From NCBI GenBank assembly GCA_038135065.1, contig JAYPWI010000010.1, forward strand, positions 1 to 64,000: a DNA stretch of 64,000 bases, read 5' to 3'. This document shows, in pieces, positions 35,239-42,409 of this stretch (positions are counted from its first letter, which is position 1; each line of letters begins with the position of its first letter). The notes under the pieces were generated by a model. It had not been told where the DNA came from. It did no database searches and saw only the letters and a list, made by a program, of their open reading frames with translations. Source of the stretch: JAYPWI01 sp038135065. GTDB lineage: Bacteria; Actinomycetota; Acidimicrobiia; Acidimicrobiales; Poriferisodalaceae. A program made the position numbers and the translations under genes.

Positions 35239-35871
35239 TCAGTCCGTCTCGGCCAGGTCCGTCCCTACGACAACCAACACGTCGGGCTCGTCCCACTGAT
35301 CGAGGGCGCTCTTGTCGGCGAACATCTGGAACACGTCGCTCTTGGGGTCCAAGCCCAGCACCGAGGCAAGGGCCTGTGCTTCCAGCAGATTTCCCGGTTC
35401 GTAGTAGACGCGGGTGCGTTCGAGAGCAGTACCCCGGAGGTTGGTGGGGGTCGCCGTGATGTAGTTGAGGGTCTTGAGTTGGTCGGTCGTCGTGCCGGCC
35501 ACCCCTCGGATGGCCGTCGAGTTGGCCACCTGGACGGTGACTTCTGCCGCAGGCCGCGGTTCGAAATCAGGTATCGCCGGAGCCGTCTCGACGGTCGTGC
35601 CGTCGGTCTCCTCGACGGCTGGGAGCGTCGTATCGGTGCTGGCGCCATCGTCGGGGGGCGCAGTCTCCTCGGTCACGACGATGCTCGGCACAGTGGTTGC
35701 CGGAGCGACCGGTGTCGTCTGCCCCGGTTGCACAGCGTTGTCGGCAACTACTGCAGTTGGATCCGAGGAACCGGCTCGCAGGAGCAACACCCCCACTGCT
35801 ATCGCAACCACGAGGAGCACTACTCCTCGGACGGCGGCTCCGTTGTTGCCCCGGGCCATGGAATCGGTCAT
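35239..35871 (-). CDS. LytR C-terminal domain membrane protein (VirR-like)
   Basis: 210 residues. A short cytoplasmic N-terminus, one transmembrane segment near residues 15-31 (VRGVVLLVVAIAVGVLLL), a Thr/Pro/Val-rich extracytoplasmic linker of about 70 residues, then a LytR_C domain (VTVQVANSTAIRGVAGTTTDQL... VYYEPGNLLEAQALASVLG). LytR_C proteins associate with the cell wall; mycobacterial VirR (Rv0431) has this layout and also follows a DUF3263 gene. ATG 35871 has AGGAGG seven nucleotides upstream and overlaps the DUF3263 stop by 4 nt. Confidence 0.88.
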   Translation of the reverse strand: MTDSMARGNNGAAVRGVVLLVVAIAVGVLLLRAGSSDPTAVVADNAVQPGQTTPVAPATTVPSIVVTEETAPPDDGASTDTTLPAVEETDGTTVETAPAIPDFEPRPAAEVTVQVANSTAIRGVAGTTTDQLKTLNYITATPTNLRGTALERTRVYYEPGNLLEAQALASVLGLDPKSDVFQMFADKSALDQWDEPDVLVVVGTDLAETD

Positions 35872-36143
35872 CGAGCGACCTCCTGGTCGGCAGATCGACG
35901 TTCGAGTTGGTGACGACGGCGACGGTCGCGCTGGCGGAGCAGGCGCCGCACGAGAAGTGGACACTCCTGGGCCGCTGCGTCGGAGGTGACCAGAGCGTCG
36001 AGCACATCGCTGTACTCGGACTCGGTGAGCAGGAACCGCTCACGGACGGCCTGATCCTTGGGTGCGTCCGACAGCCACCACGACTGTTCGAACTCGAGGA
36101 TGGCCCGCTCCCGCTCGGTGAGCCCTTGTCCGCTACCTGACAC
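35868..36143 (-). CDS. DUF3263 family protein
   Basis: 91 residues from GTG 36143, with AGGAGG nine nucleotides upstream. LTERERAILEFEQSWW is the DUF3263 signature, followed by FLLTESEYSDVLDALV and an Arg-rich C-terminus (RRLLRQRDRRRRHQL). This resembles a small helix-turn-helix, so DNA binding is plausible but unproven. The frame is open upstream into the tRNA gene, which cannot be coding. Translationally coupled to the LytR_C gene; the same pair exists in Mycobacterium (Rv0430-Rv0431). Confidence 0.85.
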   Translation of the reverse strand: MSGSGQGLTERERAILEFEQSWWLSDAPKDQAVRERFLLTESEYSDVLDALVTSDAAAQECPLLVRRLLRQRDRRRRHQLERRSADQEVAR

Positions 36144-36188
36144 CTGGTCGTTCCTCCTCGCCTGACTGCCCGACAGACGCCGGGTCGG

Positions 36189-36261
36189 AGCCCGAGGTGG
36201 GAATCGAACCCACAACCCCCGCTTTACAAGAGCGGTGCTCTGGCCGTTGAGCTACTCGGGC
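36189..36261 (-). tRNA. tRNA-Thr (anticodon TGT)
   Basis: 73 nt on the minus strand. The acceptor stem GCCCGAG pairs with CTCGGGC, with discriminator T. The anticodon stem CCGCT/AGCGG closes loop CTTGTAA, giving anticodon TGT at 36226-36228. The T arm GTGGG-TTCGATT-CCCAC is intact. CCA is not encoded. Confidence 0.97.
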
Positions 36262-36291
36262 AGTGCTGTCCCAGGGTAAACCCCAGAAGGC

Positions 36292-37224
36292 TCAAGGTGA
36301 GGGCGCCTCGTCAGAGCGGTCGCTCCTGCGACGATGCACCTCGTACAAGGCGACCGCCGCAGCCGCCGCAACGTTGAGGGATTCGGTCTGCCCGATCTGG
36401 GGAATCGCCACCACCTGGTCACACCTCTGCTTGACCAGATGAGACAACCCACGCCCCTCGGCGCCGAGCACGACCATCACCGGTTGATCGGCAACCGTCA
36501 TGTCGAAGACCGAGTGGCGCGCTTCGCCGTCGAGTCCCACCGTCCACACACCGGCCTGTGCAGCGAGTGCCATCGCAGCCGGCAGACCACCCACCAGGGT
36601 TATCGGTAAATGCTCGACAGCCCCGGCTGCGGCCTTGACCGCTGCTGGGGTGAGGCGGACGGCACGGTGGCGCGGGAGGACGATGCCGGTGGCACCGACC
36701 ACTTCGGCCGTGCGCAGAACGGCCCCCAGATTTCCCGGGTCTGTCACTCCGTCGAGGGCGACCAGGAAGGGCGGGCGACCTGACGACCCGCGCAGGAGCT
36801 GCTCGAGCTCGACCGGATTCACCTCGTCGGCTGTGGCGATGACCCCTTGGTGCGCGTCGGTGAGGGCCCGCTCGTCGAGCCGGCGAGCAGTCAGCCAGCG
36901 GATCTCGACCCGCGCCTCGTTGGCCAGATCCCTGATCTCTGCCAGCACCGGGTGATCATGAGCATCCTCACTCATCATCAACTGACGCACCCTCCGGGAC
37001 CGAACCCTGAGGAGCTCCCGCACCGCATGCCGACCCTCGACGTGATCTCCACCCAGACCATCAGGTCGACGTCGGGGTCCGGGACGTCCCGCCTCGTTGC
37101 GATTCCTCGGTCCCGGCCGTGGTCCCCCGCCCTGGCCACGGCGGGGCGAGCCGGGGGACCCGCCACGGCTCCTTGCCGGTGGGCGACCCTGCCCGGGTCG
37201 GCCACGGCGGCCGCCGCCGCTCAT
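36292..37224 (-). CDS. rlmB: 23S rRNA (guanosine-2'-O-)-methyltransferase RlmB family (SpoU)
   Basis: 310 residues. The SpoU/TrmH catalytic domain occupies the C-terminal half: FLVALDGVTDPGNLGAVLRTAEVVGATGIVLP (motif 1), MVVLGAEGRGLS (motif 2) and IPQIGQTESLNVAAAAAVALYE (motif 3) form the SAM-binding trefoil knot. GRHAVRELLR begins the substrate-binding domain. The first 60 residues are a Gly/Arg/Pro-rich, probably disordered extension (GQGRPPARSRGG and similar). The frame runs further upstream, but ATG 37224 overlaps the ispF stop by ATGA. Together with ispD-ispF it forms the usual rlmB cluster, but cysS, normally in between, is absent. Confidence 0.92.
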   Translation of the reverse strand: MSGGGRRGRPGQGRPPARSRGGSPGSPRRGQGGGPRPGPRNRNEAGRPGPRRRPDGLGGDHVEGRHAVRELLRVRSRRVRQLMMSEDAHDHPVLAEIRDLANEARVEIRWLTARRLDERALTDAHQGVIATADEVNPVELEQLLRGSSGRPPFLVALDGVTDPGNLGAVLRTAEVVGATGIVLPRHRAVRLTPAAVKAAAGAVEHLPITLVGGLPAAMALAAQAGVWTVGLDGEARHSVFDMTVADQPVMVVLGAEGRGLSHLVKQRCDQVVAIPQIGQTESLNVAAAAAVALYEVHRRRSDRSDEAPSP

Positions 37225-37691
37225 CGGGCCACGACCAGGGCGACCGCCATGGCGACCACACCTTCGCCGCGACCGAGGGCGCCGATGCCCTCCGTCCGCT
37301 TTCCACTCACCGTGACCGGGCCACCAGCCGCCTCGCTGAGCCGTGTCTCCATCTCGGCTTTCACCGGGCTGATGCGAGGGTGGTCGATGATCACCGTGCA
37401 ATCCACATTCACCACGTCGAACCCTGCCTGCCGAATCTTCTGCCCCGCCCGCCGGAGCAGCTCCACGCTGTCGGCCCCGGCGAGCAGCGGATCGTCGTCA
37501 GGGAACATCTGACCGATATCGCCGAGACCGGCGGCCCCCAGCAGGGCGTCGATGACCGCATGGGCGACCGGGTCGGCGTCACTGTGTCCATCCAGCCCTG
37601 GCTCGTCGGCGAACTGCAACCCACCGAGCACGAGGGAGCGCCCGTCAGTCGCGTAGCGGTGGGCGTCATATCCCTGACCGATCCGCATCAT
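37221..37691 (-). CDS. ispF: 2-C-methyl-D-erythritol 2,4-cyclodiphosphate synthase
   Basis: 156 residues. Fifth enzyme of the MEP isoprenoid pathway; a trimer binding Zn/Mg between subunits. GQGYDAHR (metal ligands) at the N-terminus, GHSDADPVAHAVIDALLGAAGLGDIGQMFPD and a C-terminal KRTEGIGALGRGEGVVAMA are the family signatures. Starts ATGATG, overlapping the ispD stop by 4 nt. Confidence 0.97.
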   Translation of the reverse strand: MMRIGQGYDAHRYATDGRSLVLGGLQFADEPGLDGHSDADPVAHAVIDALLGAAGLGDIGQMFPDDDPLLAGADSVELLRRAGQKIRQAGFDVVNVDCTVIIDHPRISPVKAEMETRLSEAAGGPVTVSGKRTEGIGALGRGEGVVAMAVALVVAR

Positions 37692-38383
37692 CGGCCCAGT
37701 CCCATCACGACAGCAACAACAGCAAGGTCGACCTGGCTGGTGATCTTGTGGGCCGAAGGTTCTCCGTTCACCACCAGGACGGTACCGCCGTCCTGCTCGA
37801 TCAACGCAGCGTCGTCGGTGGCGTCTCCACCCATCGCATGGGCGGCCTCGAGCGCTCTGCGCCGAAAGGCCTGGGGCGTCTGCACGCTGACCAGCGAGGA
37901 CCTATCCAAGGTGGCAACGACCGATCGATCTCCAGCATCGTCGACCGGCCCCACCTCCTTGACGGTGTCGACCATGGCCACACCAGGCACTGCTGCGGTG
38001 GCACCACCACGGACTGCGGCAATCACCCTGCGAAACAGGGCGGGGGTTGCCCCTGGCCGGGCTGCGTCGTGGATCACCACCACATCACACCCATCTGGCA
38101 GCGCAGCCAGGCCATTGCGTACCGAAGCGCTACGGGACGAGCCACCGACGACCACGGCATCGGCGCCGACGTCGATTCCCGCGTGCCCCTCGTCGACGAC
38201 GACCACCACCCCGTCGCACACCTCCCGTGCGGCACCCACGCTCCAGTCGATCACCCGCCGATCCCCGAGGAGCTCGAACTGCTTGGGGCCACCAAACCGA
38301 CTGCCGGACCCTGCAGCAACGATCACCGTCCAGGTGGAGGTCACGTCATCCACTGTTGCACCGCCGATCGCCGGGACCATCAT
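37688..38383 (-). CDS. ispD: 2-C-methyl-D-erythritol 4-phosphate cytidylyltransferase
   Basis: 231 residues. Transfers CMP to methylerythritol phosphate in the MEP pathway. VIVAAGSGSRFGGPKQFELLG is the CTP-binding motif with the catalytic Arg and Lys; VVVIHDAARPGATPALF, VSVQTPQAFRR and the TDDAALIEQDGG segment follow in the right order. The initiation codon is uncertain: ATG 38383 has AAGG five nt upstream, and a GTG ten codons in would also fit. Product feeds the neighbouring prenyl synthase at 45 kb after several further steps. Confidence 0.95.
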   Translation of the reverse strand: MMVPAIGGATVDDVTSTWTVIVAAGSGSRFGGPKQFELLGDRRVIDWSVGAAREVCDGVVVVVDEGHAGIDVGADAVVVGGSSRSASVRNGLAALPDGCDVVVIHDAARPGATPALFRRVIAAVRGGATAAVPGVAMVDTVKEVGPVDDAGDRSVVATLDRSSLVSVQTPQAFRRRALEAAHAMGGDATDDAALIEQDGGTVLVVNGEPSAHKITSQVDLAVVAVVMGLGR

Positions 38384-38403
38384 CGCGCCTTGGATGGATC
38401 CGC

Positions 38404-39486
38404 TCAGCTCTCTATCGACTCATCGTCGCGAGCGTCGGACCAGATCGACTCATCCAGTTCCCCGAAGACGAGTTGCCCGCGGGAGGTGGATACCCGTGCA
38501 CCCAGTCGGACCATCACTCGTTGACCGATCCGGTCACGGGCCTCGTTCACCACCACCATGGTCCCGTTGTCGAGATAGCCGACCGCCTGACCGCTCTCGG
38601 TGCCCCTGCGGACGAGCACCACGCTGGCTCGATCGACCTCATCTCGTCCGAGATCGAGCACCTCGGCAAGGCGAAGCAGGTTTACACAGCGAACGTCCTG
38701 ACAGTCAGCTAGGTGGGCGATCCGTGGATCGGCGGTGACCAACCCGACTCCAAGCGAGCGACACGCGGCCAGCAGTCTGGCTGCGGGAGCATGACCGTCG
38801 GGTAGGTGATCATCGATGATCCTCACCGTGACCGATGACTCCTTCTCCAAGAGGTCGAGCAGATCGAGGCCACCCTTGGCTCGGCGTCGTTCGATGGGGT
38901 CGCCAGCCCTGACGACCCGCTCCAATTCATCGCATACGAACCGAGGGAGGAGCAGATCGCCCGTAACGAAACCCGACCGGACGATAGGCAGCAAACGCCC
39001 ATCGACCACGGCCGTGCCGTCGACCACCAACGTGGAGACCCCCGACACCCCGAACCCCGCAGGAACCCGACCGTCCCCCAACGGTGCCAGGCCAACGAGT
39101 GAGAGCAGCTCTGCGCTATAGCGCCGGCCGACCCGCGCCCCGAGACCGGCCGCCGACCACACGATGATTGCGGCCAGCGGGGTCATCCAGGGGCTGGGCA
39201 CGAGGACCGACAGGCCTGCCGCTCCGACGAGGCCGATCAAGGCAGCGACACCACCCACCAGCACGGACATCAGCCGGTCGGAAGCCGACTGTGGACGAGC
39301 CCGCCGTTCCCCACCGGATACGGCATATCCGGCGACGGTGACAGCCAGCCCGCCACCCACGTAGCCCGCCGCAGCTCCGATCACCGCGCCGATAAGTCCG
39401 GACGCGTCCGAGACATCACCGCCGAGGCCGTAGCCAACGACAGTCCCCAGCACCACCATCAACAGTCGAACAACCTCGACGAACAC
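38404..39486 (-). CDS. YacL-like membrane PIN/TRAM domain protein
   Basis: 360 residues from GTG 39486, which has GGAGG five nt upstream (an ATG nine codons earlier is also in frame). Four hydrophobic segments in the first 130 residues are followed by a PIN nuclease-like domain (TLVVDGTAVVDGRL, FVCDELERVV, DDHLPDGHAPAARLLAACR, LVTADPRIAHLA with acidic residues) and a C-terminal TRAM-like RNA-binding segment (GQAVGYLDNGTMVVVNEARDRIGQRVMV). Homologues sit between disA and ispD in Firmicutes. Probably membrane-anchored RNase or RNA-binding protein; activity unproven. Confidence 0.9.
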   Translation of the reverse strand: MFVEVVRLLMVVLGTVVGYGLGGDVSDASGLIGAVIGAAAGYVGGGLAVTVAGYAVSGGERRARPQSASDRLMSVLVGGVAALIGLVGAAGLSVLVPSPWMTPLAAIIVWSAAGLGARVGRRYSAELLSLVGLAPLGDGRVPAGFGVSGVSTLVVDGTAVVDGRLLPIVRSGFVTGDLLLPRFVCDELERVVRAGDPIERRRAKGGLDLLDLLEKESSVTVRIIDDHLPDGHAPAARLLAACRSLGVGLVTADPRIAHLADCQDVRCVNLLRLAEVLDLGRDEVDRASVVLVRRGTESGQAVGYLDNGTMVVVNEARDRIGQRVMVRLGARVSTSRGQLVFGELDESIWSDARDDESIES

Positions 39487-39557
39487 ACACCCCTCCGCGC
39501 CGTACGGCTCCATCGGTCACCCAGGGCCCGCTTTCAAGCGGACGGGGGAAGGTTGGC

Positions 39558-39563
39558 TACCGT
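39558..39563 (+). promoter_or_regulatory. putative -10 TACCGT of leaderless crp-like promoter
   Basis: TACCGT ends 6 nt before GTG 39570, the second of two adjacent GTG codons. Confidence 0.5.
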
Positions 39564-39569
39564 TGGGTG

Positions 39570-40229
39570 GTGGACATCGCCGAACTCCTGGGCCGGGCCG
39601 AGCTCTTCGACACATGTTCACCCGAAGAGCTCGGGGCCCTGGTCAGCGGTGCTCGCACCGTCGAACTACAACGTAACGACCTCGTGTTCGCCGAAGACGA
39701 CGAAGCCGCCCACTTGTACATCGTGGGCAGCGGACGGGTCGCCATCAGTCGAGCATCACCCGATGGCAGGGAATCGCTCCTCGCCCTGATGGAACCGGAC
39801 GACCTGTTCGGGGAGATGCCCCTGTTCGACCATGGCACCCGGTCGGCCCAGGCCAGAGCACTCGAACAATCGGTGCTCGTCGAGGTTCCCTATCGCCTGA
39901 TCTCCGAACTGTACGACCGCCACCCGACCCTGCTGCATCGGGTGGTCGGCCTACTTGCCCAACGGCTCCGTACTGTCGACGAGGCACTCACCGATGCCAT
40001 GTTCCTCGACGTACCGGGGCGCACGGCCAAACGTCTGCTCGAACTGAGCGGCGGGCAGGACTCCTTCGAGCTTCCCATCACCCAAGAGGAACTGGCGGGC
40101 ATGGTGGGCGCATCGCGGGAACGGGTCAACAAAGCCCTCTCCTCGTTCAGTCGTCTGGGATGGGTTCGCGTCGAACAGGGGACGTACACCATCCTGCGGC
40201 GTGAGGCGCTCACGCTGCGGTCGCGCTGA
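39570..40229 (+). CDS. Crp/Fnr family transcription regulator
   Basis: 219 residues. An N-terminal cyclic-nucleotide-binding domain with the phosphate-binding cassette DLFGEMPLFDHGTRSAQARAL (Glu and Arg-Ser contacts kept, so cAMP binding is plausible), a long dimerisation helix, and a C-terminal winged helix with ITQEELAGMVGASRERVNKAL as the helix-turn-helix. No Cys cluster, so not an FNR oxygen sensor. GTG 39567 is also possible. Divergent from the yacL-isp genes and convergent with radA (20 nt overlap at the 3' ends), so it interrupts the usual radA-yacL run. Confidence 0.92.
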   Translation: MDIAELLGRAELFDTCSPEELGALVSGARTVELQRNDLVFAEDDEAAHLYIVGSGRVAISRASPDGRESLLALMEPDDLFGEMPLFDHGTRSAQARALEQSVLVEVPYRLISELYDRHPTLLHRVVGLLAQRLRTVDEALTDAMFLDVPGRTAKRLLELSGGQDSFELPITQEELAGMVGASRERVNKALSSFSRLGWVRVEQGTYTILRREALTLRSR

Positions 40230-41556
40230 GCAACCGACGAGCAGCCAACCATCCCAGCGCATCCTTCACGCTGGTGACCCGAACGAGTTCCAGACCGGTC
40301 GTCACCTCAGCTGCCGCGGGCACCATCGCAGTGCGAAATCCCAACCGCTCGGCCTCGTTCAGGCGGCGACTCAGATCGGCGACCCGGCGGACCTCCCCGA
40401 CGAGGCCGACCTCGCCCACCGCGACAAGACCATCGGGAACCACGCGAGCCATTCGGGCACTGGCCATCGCAACCAGCACGCCGAGATCCGCTGCGGGTTC
40501 GGCCACCCGGACACCGCCCACCGTCGAGGTGTGGACATCGGATTCCTGCAATTCGAGGCGACCTCGTTGCTCGAGCACGGCGGCCAGCATCGAAACCCGC
40601 CGCTGATCCAACCCCTGGGCCGTTCGCCGAGGCAAGGCCATCACCTTCGGGCAGACGAGGGCCTGCGCCTCGACGAGCATGGGGCGGTGACCTTCGATCA
40701 CGGGAACGACCACGGATCCGGGTACCCCAGTCGCCCGGTCAGCCATGAAGACAGCCGACGGGTCGGCCACCGGAGATAGCCCGGTGGGTCCCATGTCGAA
40801 CAGACCCACTTCGCCCGTCGGTCCGAAGCGATGCTTGACCGAACGAAGGAAGCGGAGGGAATGATGGCGGTCACCCTCGAACGACAGCACGGTGTCGACC
40901 AGATGTTCGAGGGACTTCGGACCTGCCAGTTCACCGTCCTTGGTCACCTGCCCGATGACCACCACTACCAAGCCGCGCTGCTTGGCCAACTGCACCAGCC
41001 GGGTGGTTGCCTCACGTACCCGGGCCGTCGATCCGCCGTTGGGTCCCTCTACCTCGACGGTCTGGATCGAATCCACCACGACCATGGCAGGCTCGAGGCG
41101 CGCGACCTCGGCGCACAGCGCATCGACATCGGTGGTACCCGACAACCACAGGTCACCGCCCGACAAACCCAGGCGGCCGGCTCTACCGGCCACCTGTCCA
41201 GGCGACTCCTCGGCAGAGCAGTACAGCACCCGGTCCGCCCGTGCAGCCCGGGTGGCGGCGATCTGCAGGGCCAGGGTGGACTTGCCGATCCCAGGCTCCC
41301 CACCCAGCAGGGTGACCGAGCCGTTGACCAAACCTCCACCGAGCACCCGATCGAGTTCTGCGATCCCCGTCGATGTGGACGCTGTGTCGCCGAGCGGAAC
41401 CTCGGCGAGGGGGCGGGCCTGCTCACCGTGAGGTCGGTGGGACCCGGGCCCGTCCTCGTCGATGCAATTCCACTCACCGCAGCGAGAACAGCGCCCCGAC
41501 CACTTCGAGGACGTCGCCCCGCAGCCACTACAGATGAACTGGATTCGGTGAGCCAC
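40210..41556 (-). CDS. radA: DNA repair protein RadA
   Basis: 448 residues from GTG 41556, giving MAHRIQFICSGCG, which lines up with the family start; GTG 41592 is an upstream alternative. RadA is a RecA-like branch-migration ATPase. Zinc finger CSGCG...CSRCG is at residues 10-28, Walker A GEPGIGKST near 87, and the C-terminal LonC-like domain includes DLGVLVAMASA and GEVGLVGEVRRV. The RadA-specific motif normally KNRFG reads KHRFG here. It lies downstream of clpC and the LppM-like gene, as in many Gram-positives. Confidence 0.95.
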   Translation of the reverse strand: MAHRIQFICSGCGATSSKWSGRCSRCGEWNCIDEDGPGSHRPHGEQARPLAEVPLGDTASTSTGIAELDRVLGGGLVNGSVTLLGGEPGIGKSTLALQIAATRAARADRVLYCSAEESPGQVAGRAGRLGLSGGDLWLSGTTDVDALCAEVARLEPAMVVVDSIQTVEVEGPNGGSTARVREATTRLVQLAKQRGLVVVVIGQVTKDGELAGPKSLEHLVDTVLSFEGDRHHSLRFLRSVKHRFGPTGEVGLFDMGPTGLSPVADPSAVFMADRATGVPGSVVVPVIEGHRPMLVEAQALVCPKVMALPRRTAQGLDQRRVSMLAAVLEQRGRLELQESDVHTSTVGGVRVAEPAADLGVLVAMASARMARVVPDGLVAVGEVGLVGEVRRVADLSRRLNEAERLGFRTAMVPAAAEVTTGLELVRVTSVKDALGWLAARRLLSATAA

Positions 41557-41604
41557 CTGTTGATGATGGAACCAGGGTGCGACATCGAACACCCGAGCGG
41601 TCTC

Positions 41605-42396
41605 TCACCACAGCGGCCGACGGCGCCACAAGGCCACGACGATCAGCCCCAACACCGTTCCCAAACCCACGAGGCCCCAGATCAACCACATCAAACGTGC
41701 CCCGTCGGCCGCCTCCTGTCGGGACCGAGCCACCTCAGCGTCGGCAGCCGCGACCACTGGATCGACGATCTCACCGACCACCGACAGGGTGCGAACCCCT
41801 CCCTCGGAGAGAGTGACCGAGCCAGCGGCGGGGAGGCGCGTCTGCCCCCCAGGCACCGTGGCCATGACGACCAGGCGGACTGCTTCATCGAGGGGGCCAT
41901 TCGCCCGTGCCTCCAACTCGGCGATCGGCACACCGAACGGTTCCCCGTCCAGCTGCGGGGCAACCGACGGATCGATCAAGTCGAGCACCCGCCGATCGAG
42001 GCGGACCGTCATGTCCAGCCGATAGCCAACCATCGCCCCGTTGCGGTAGGTGTCCAGGGTGGCCGGGCCGAACAGACCGCTCTCCCCGTCTATCTCCGAC
42101 AGCACCACCGACAGCTGGTCGGCCGACTCGAACGTTTTCGTCAACCGCACGGTCAAGCCATCGGCATCCCGCGACTGCCTCGTGTCCCAACCGCTTGATC
42201 GCACATCGTCGAGTCGCAGGATCTGATCGAGATCGGGAACAGCCTCCACGACATCACGGTCGAATACCACCGTGACCTGGACCTCTCCGGAGCCGTCGGG
42301 CTCGACCGACACCGCAACCACGATGTCGGCCCGACATCCGGCCAACAGGAACAGGAGCAGTAGCGCGACGAGCGAGCCGCTGGCCCGTCGGCGCAC
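41605..42396 (-). CDS. LppM-like lipoprotein with C-terminal membrane anchor
   Basis: 263 residues from GTG 42396. Signal peptide with lipobox LLAGC near residue 22; the mature part starts ADIVVAVSVEPDGSGEVQVTVVFD, characteristic of the LppM domain (Mycobacterium Rv2171), and a C-terminal transmembrane segment (MLWLIWGL-like; GLGTVLGLIVVALW) ends in RRRPLW. The C-terminal region just before it holds a helical segment rich in Ala/Asp/Glu. The function is unknown; the mycobacterial relative influences phagosome trafficking. It lies between clpC and radA, 13 nt after the clpC stop. Confidence 0.82.
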   Translation of the reverse strand: MRRRASGSLVALLLLFLLAGCRADIVVAVSVEPDGSGEVQVTVVFDRDVVEAVPDLDQILRLDDVRSSGWDTRQSRDADGLTVRLTKTFESADQLSVVLSEIDGESGLFGPATLDTYRNGAMVGYRLDMTVRLDRRVLDLIDPSVAPQLDGEPFGVPIAELEARANGPLDEAVRLVVMATVPGGQTRLPAAGSVTLSEGGVRTLSVVGEIVDPVVAAADAEVARSRQEAADGARLMWLIWGLVGLGTVLGLIVVALWRRRPLW

Positions 42397-42409
42397 CGTC
42401 GGCGTCCGT

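Noticed and set aside
36144..36215. N-terminal extension of the DUF3263 protein
   Set aside because: It would be translated from the tRNA-Thr gene; the GTG at 36143 has its own AGGAGG.
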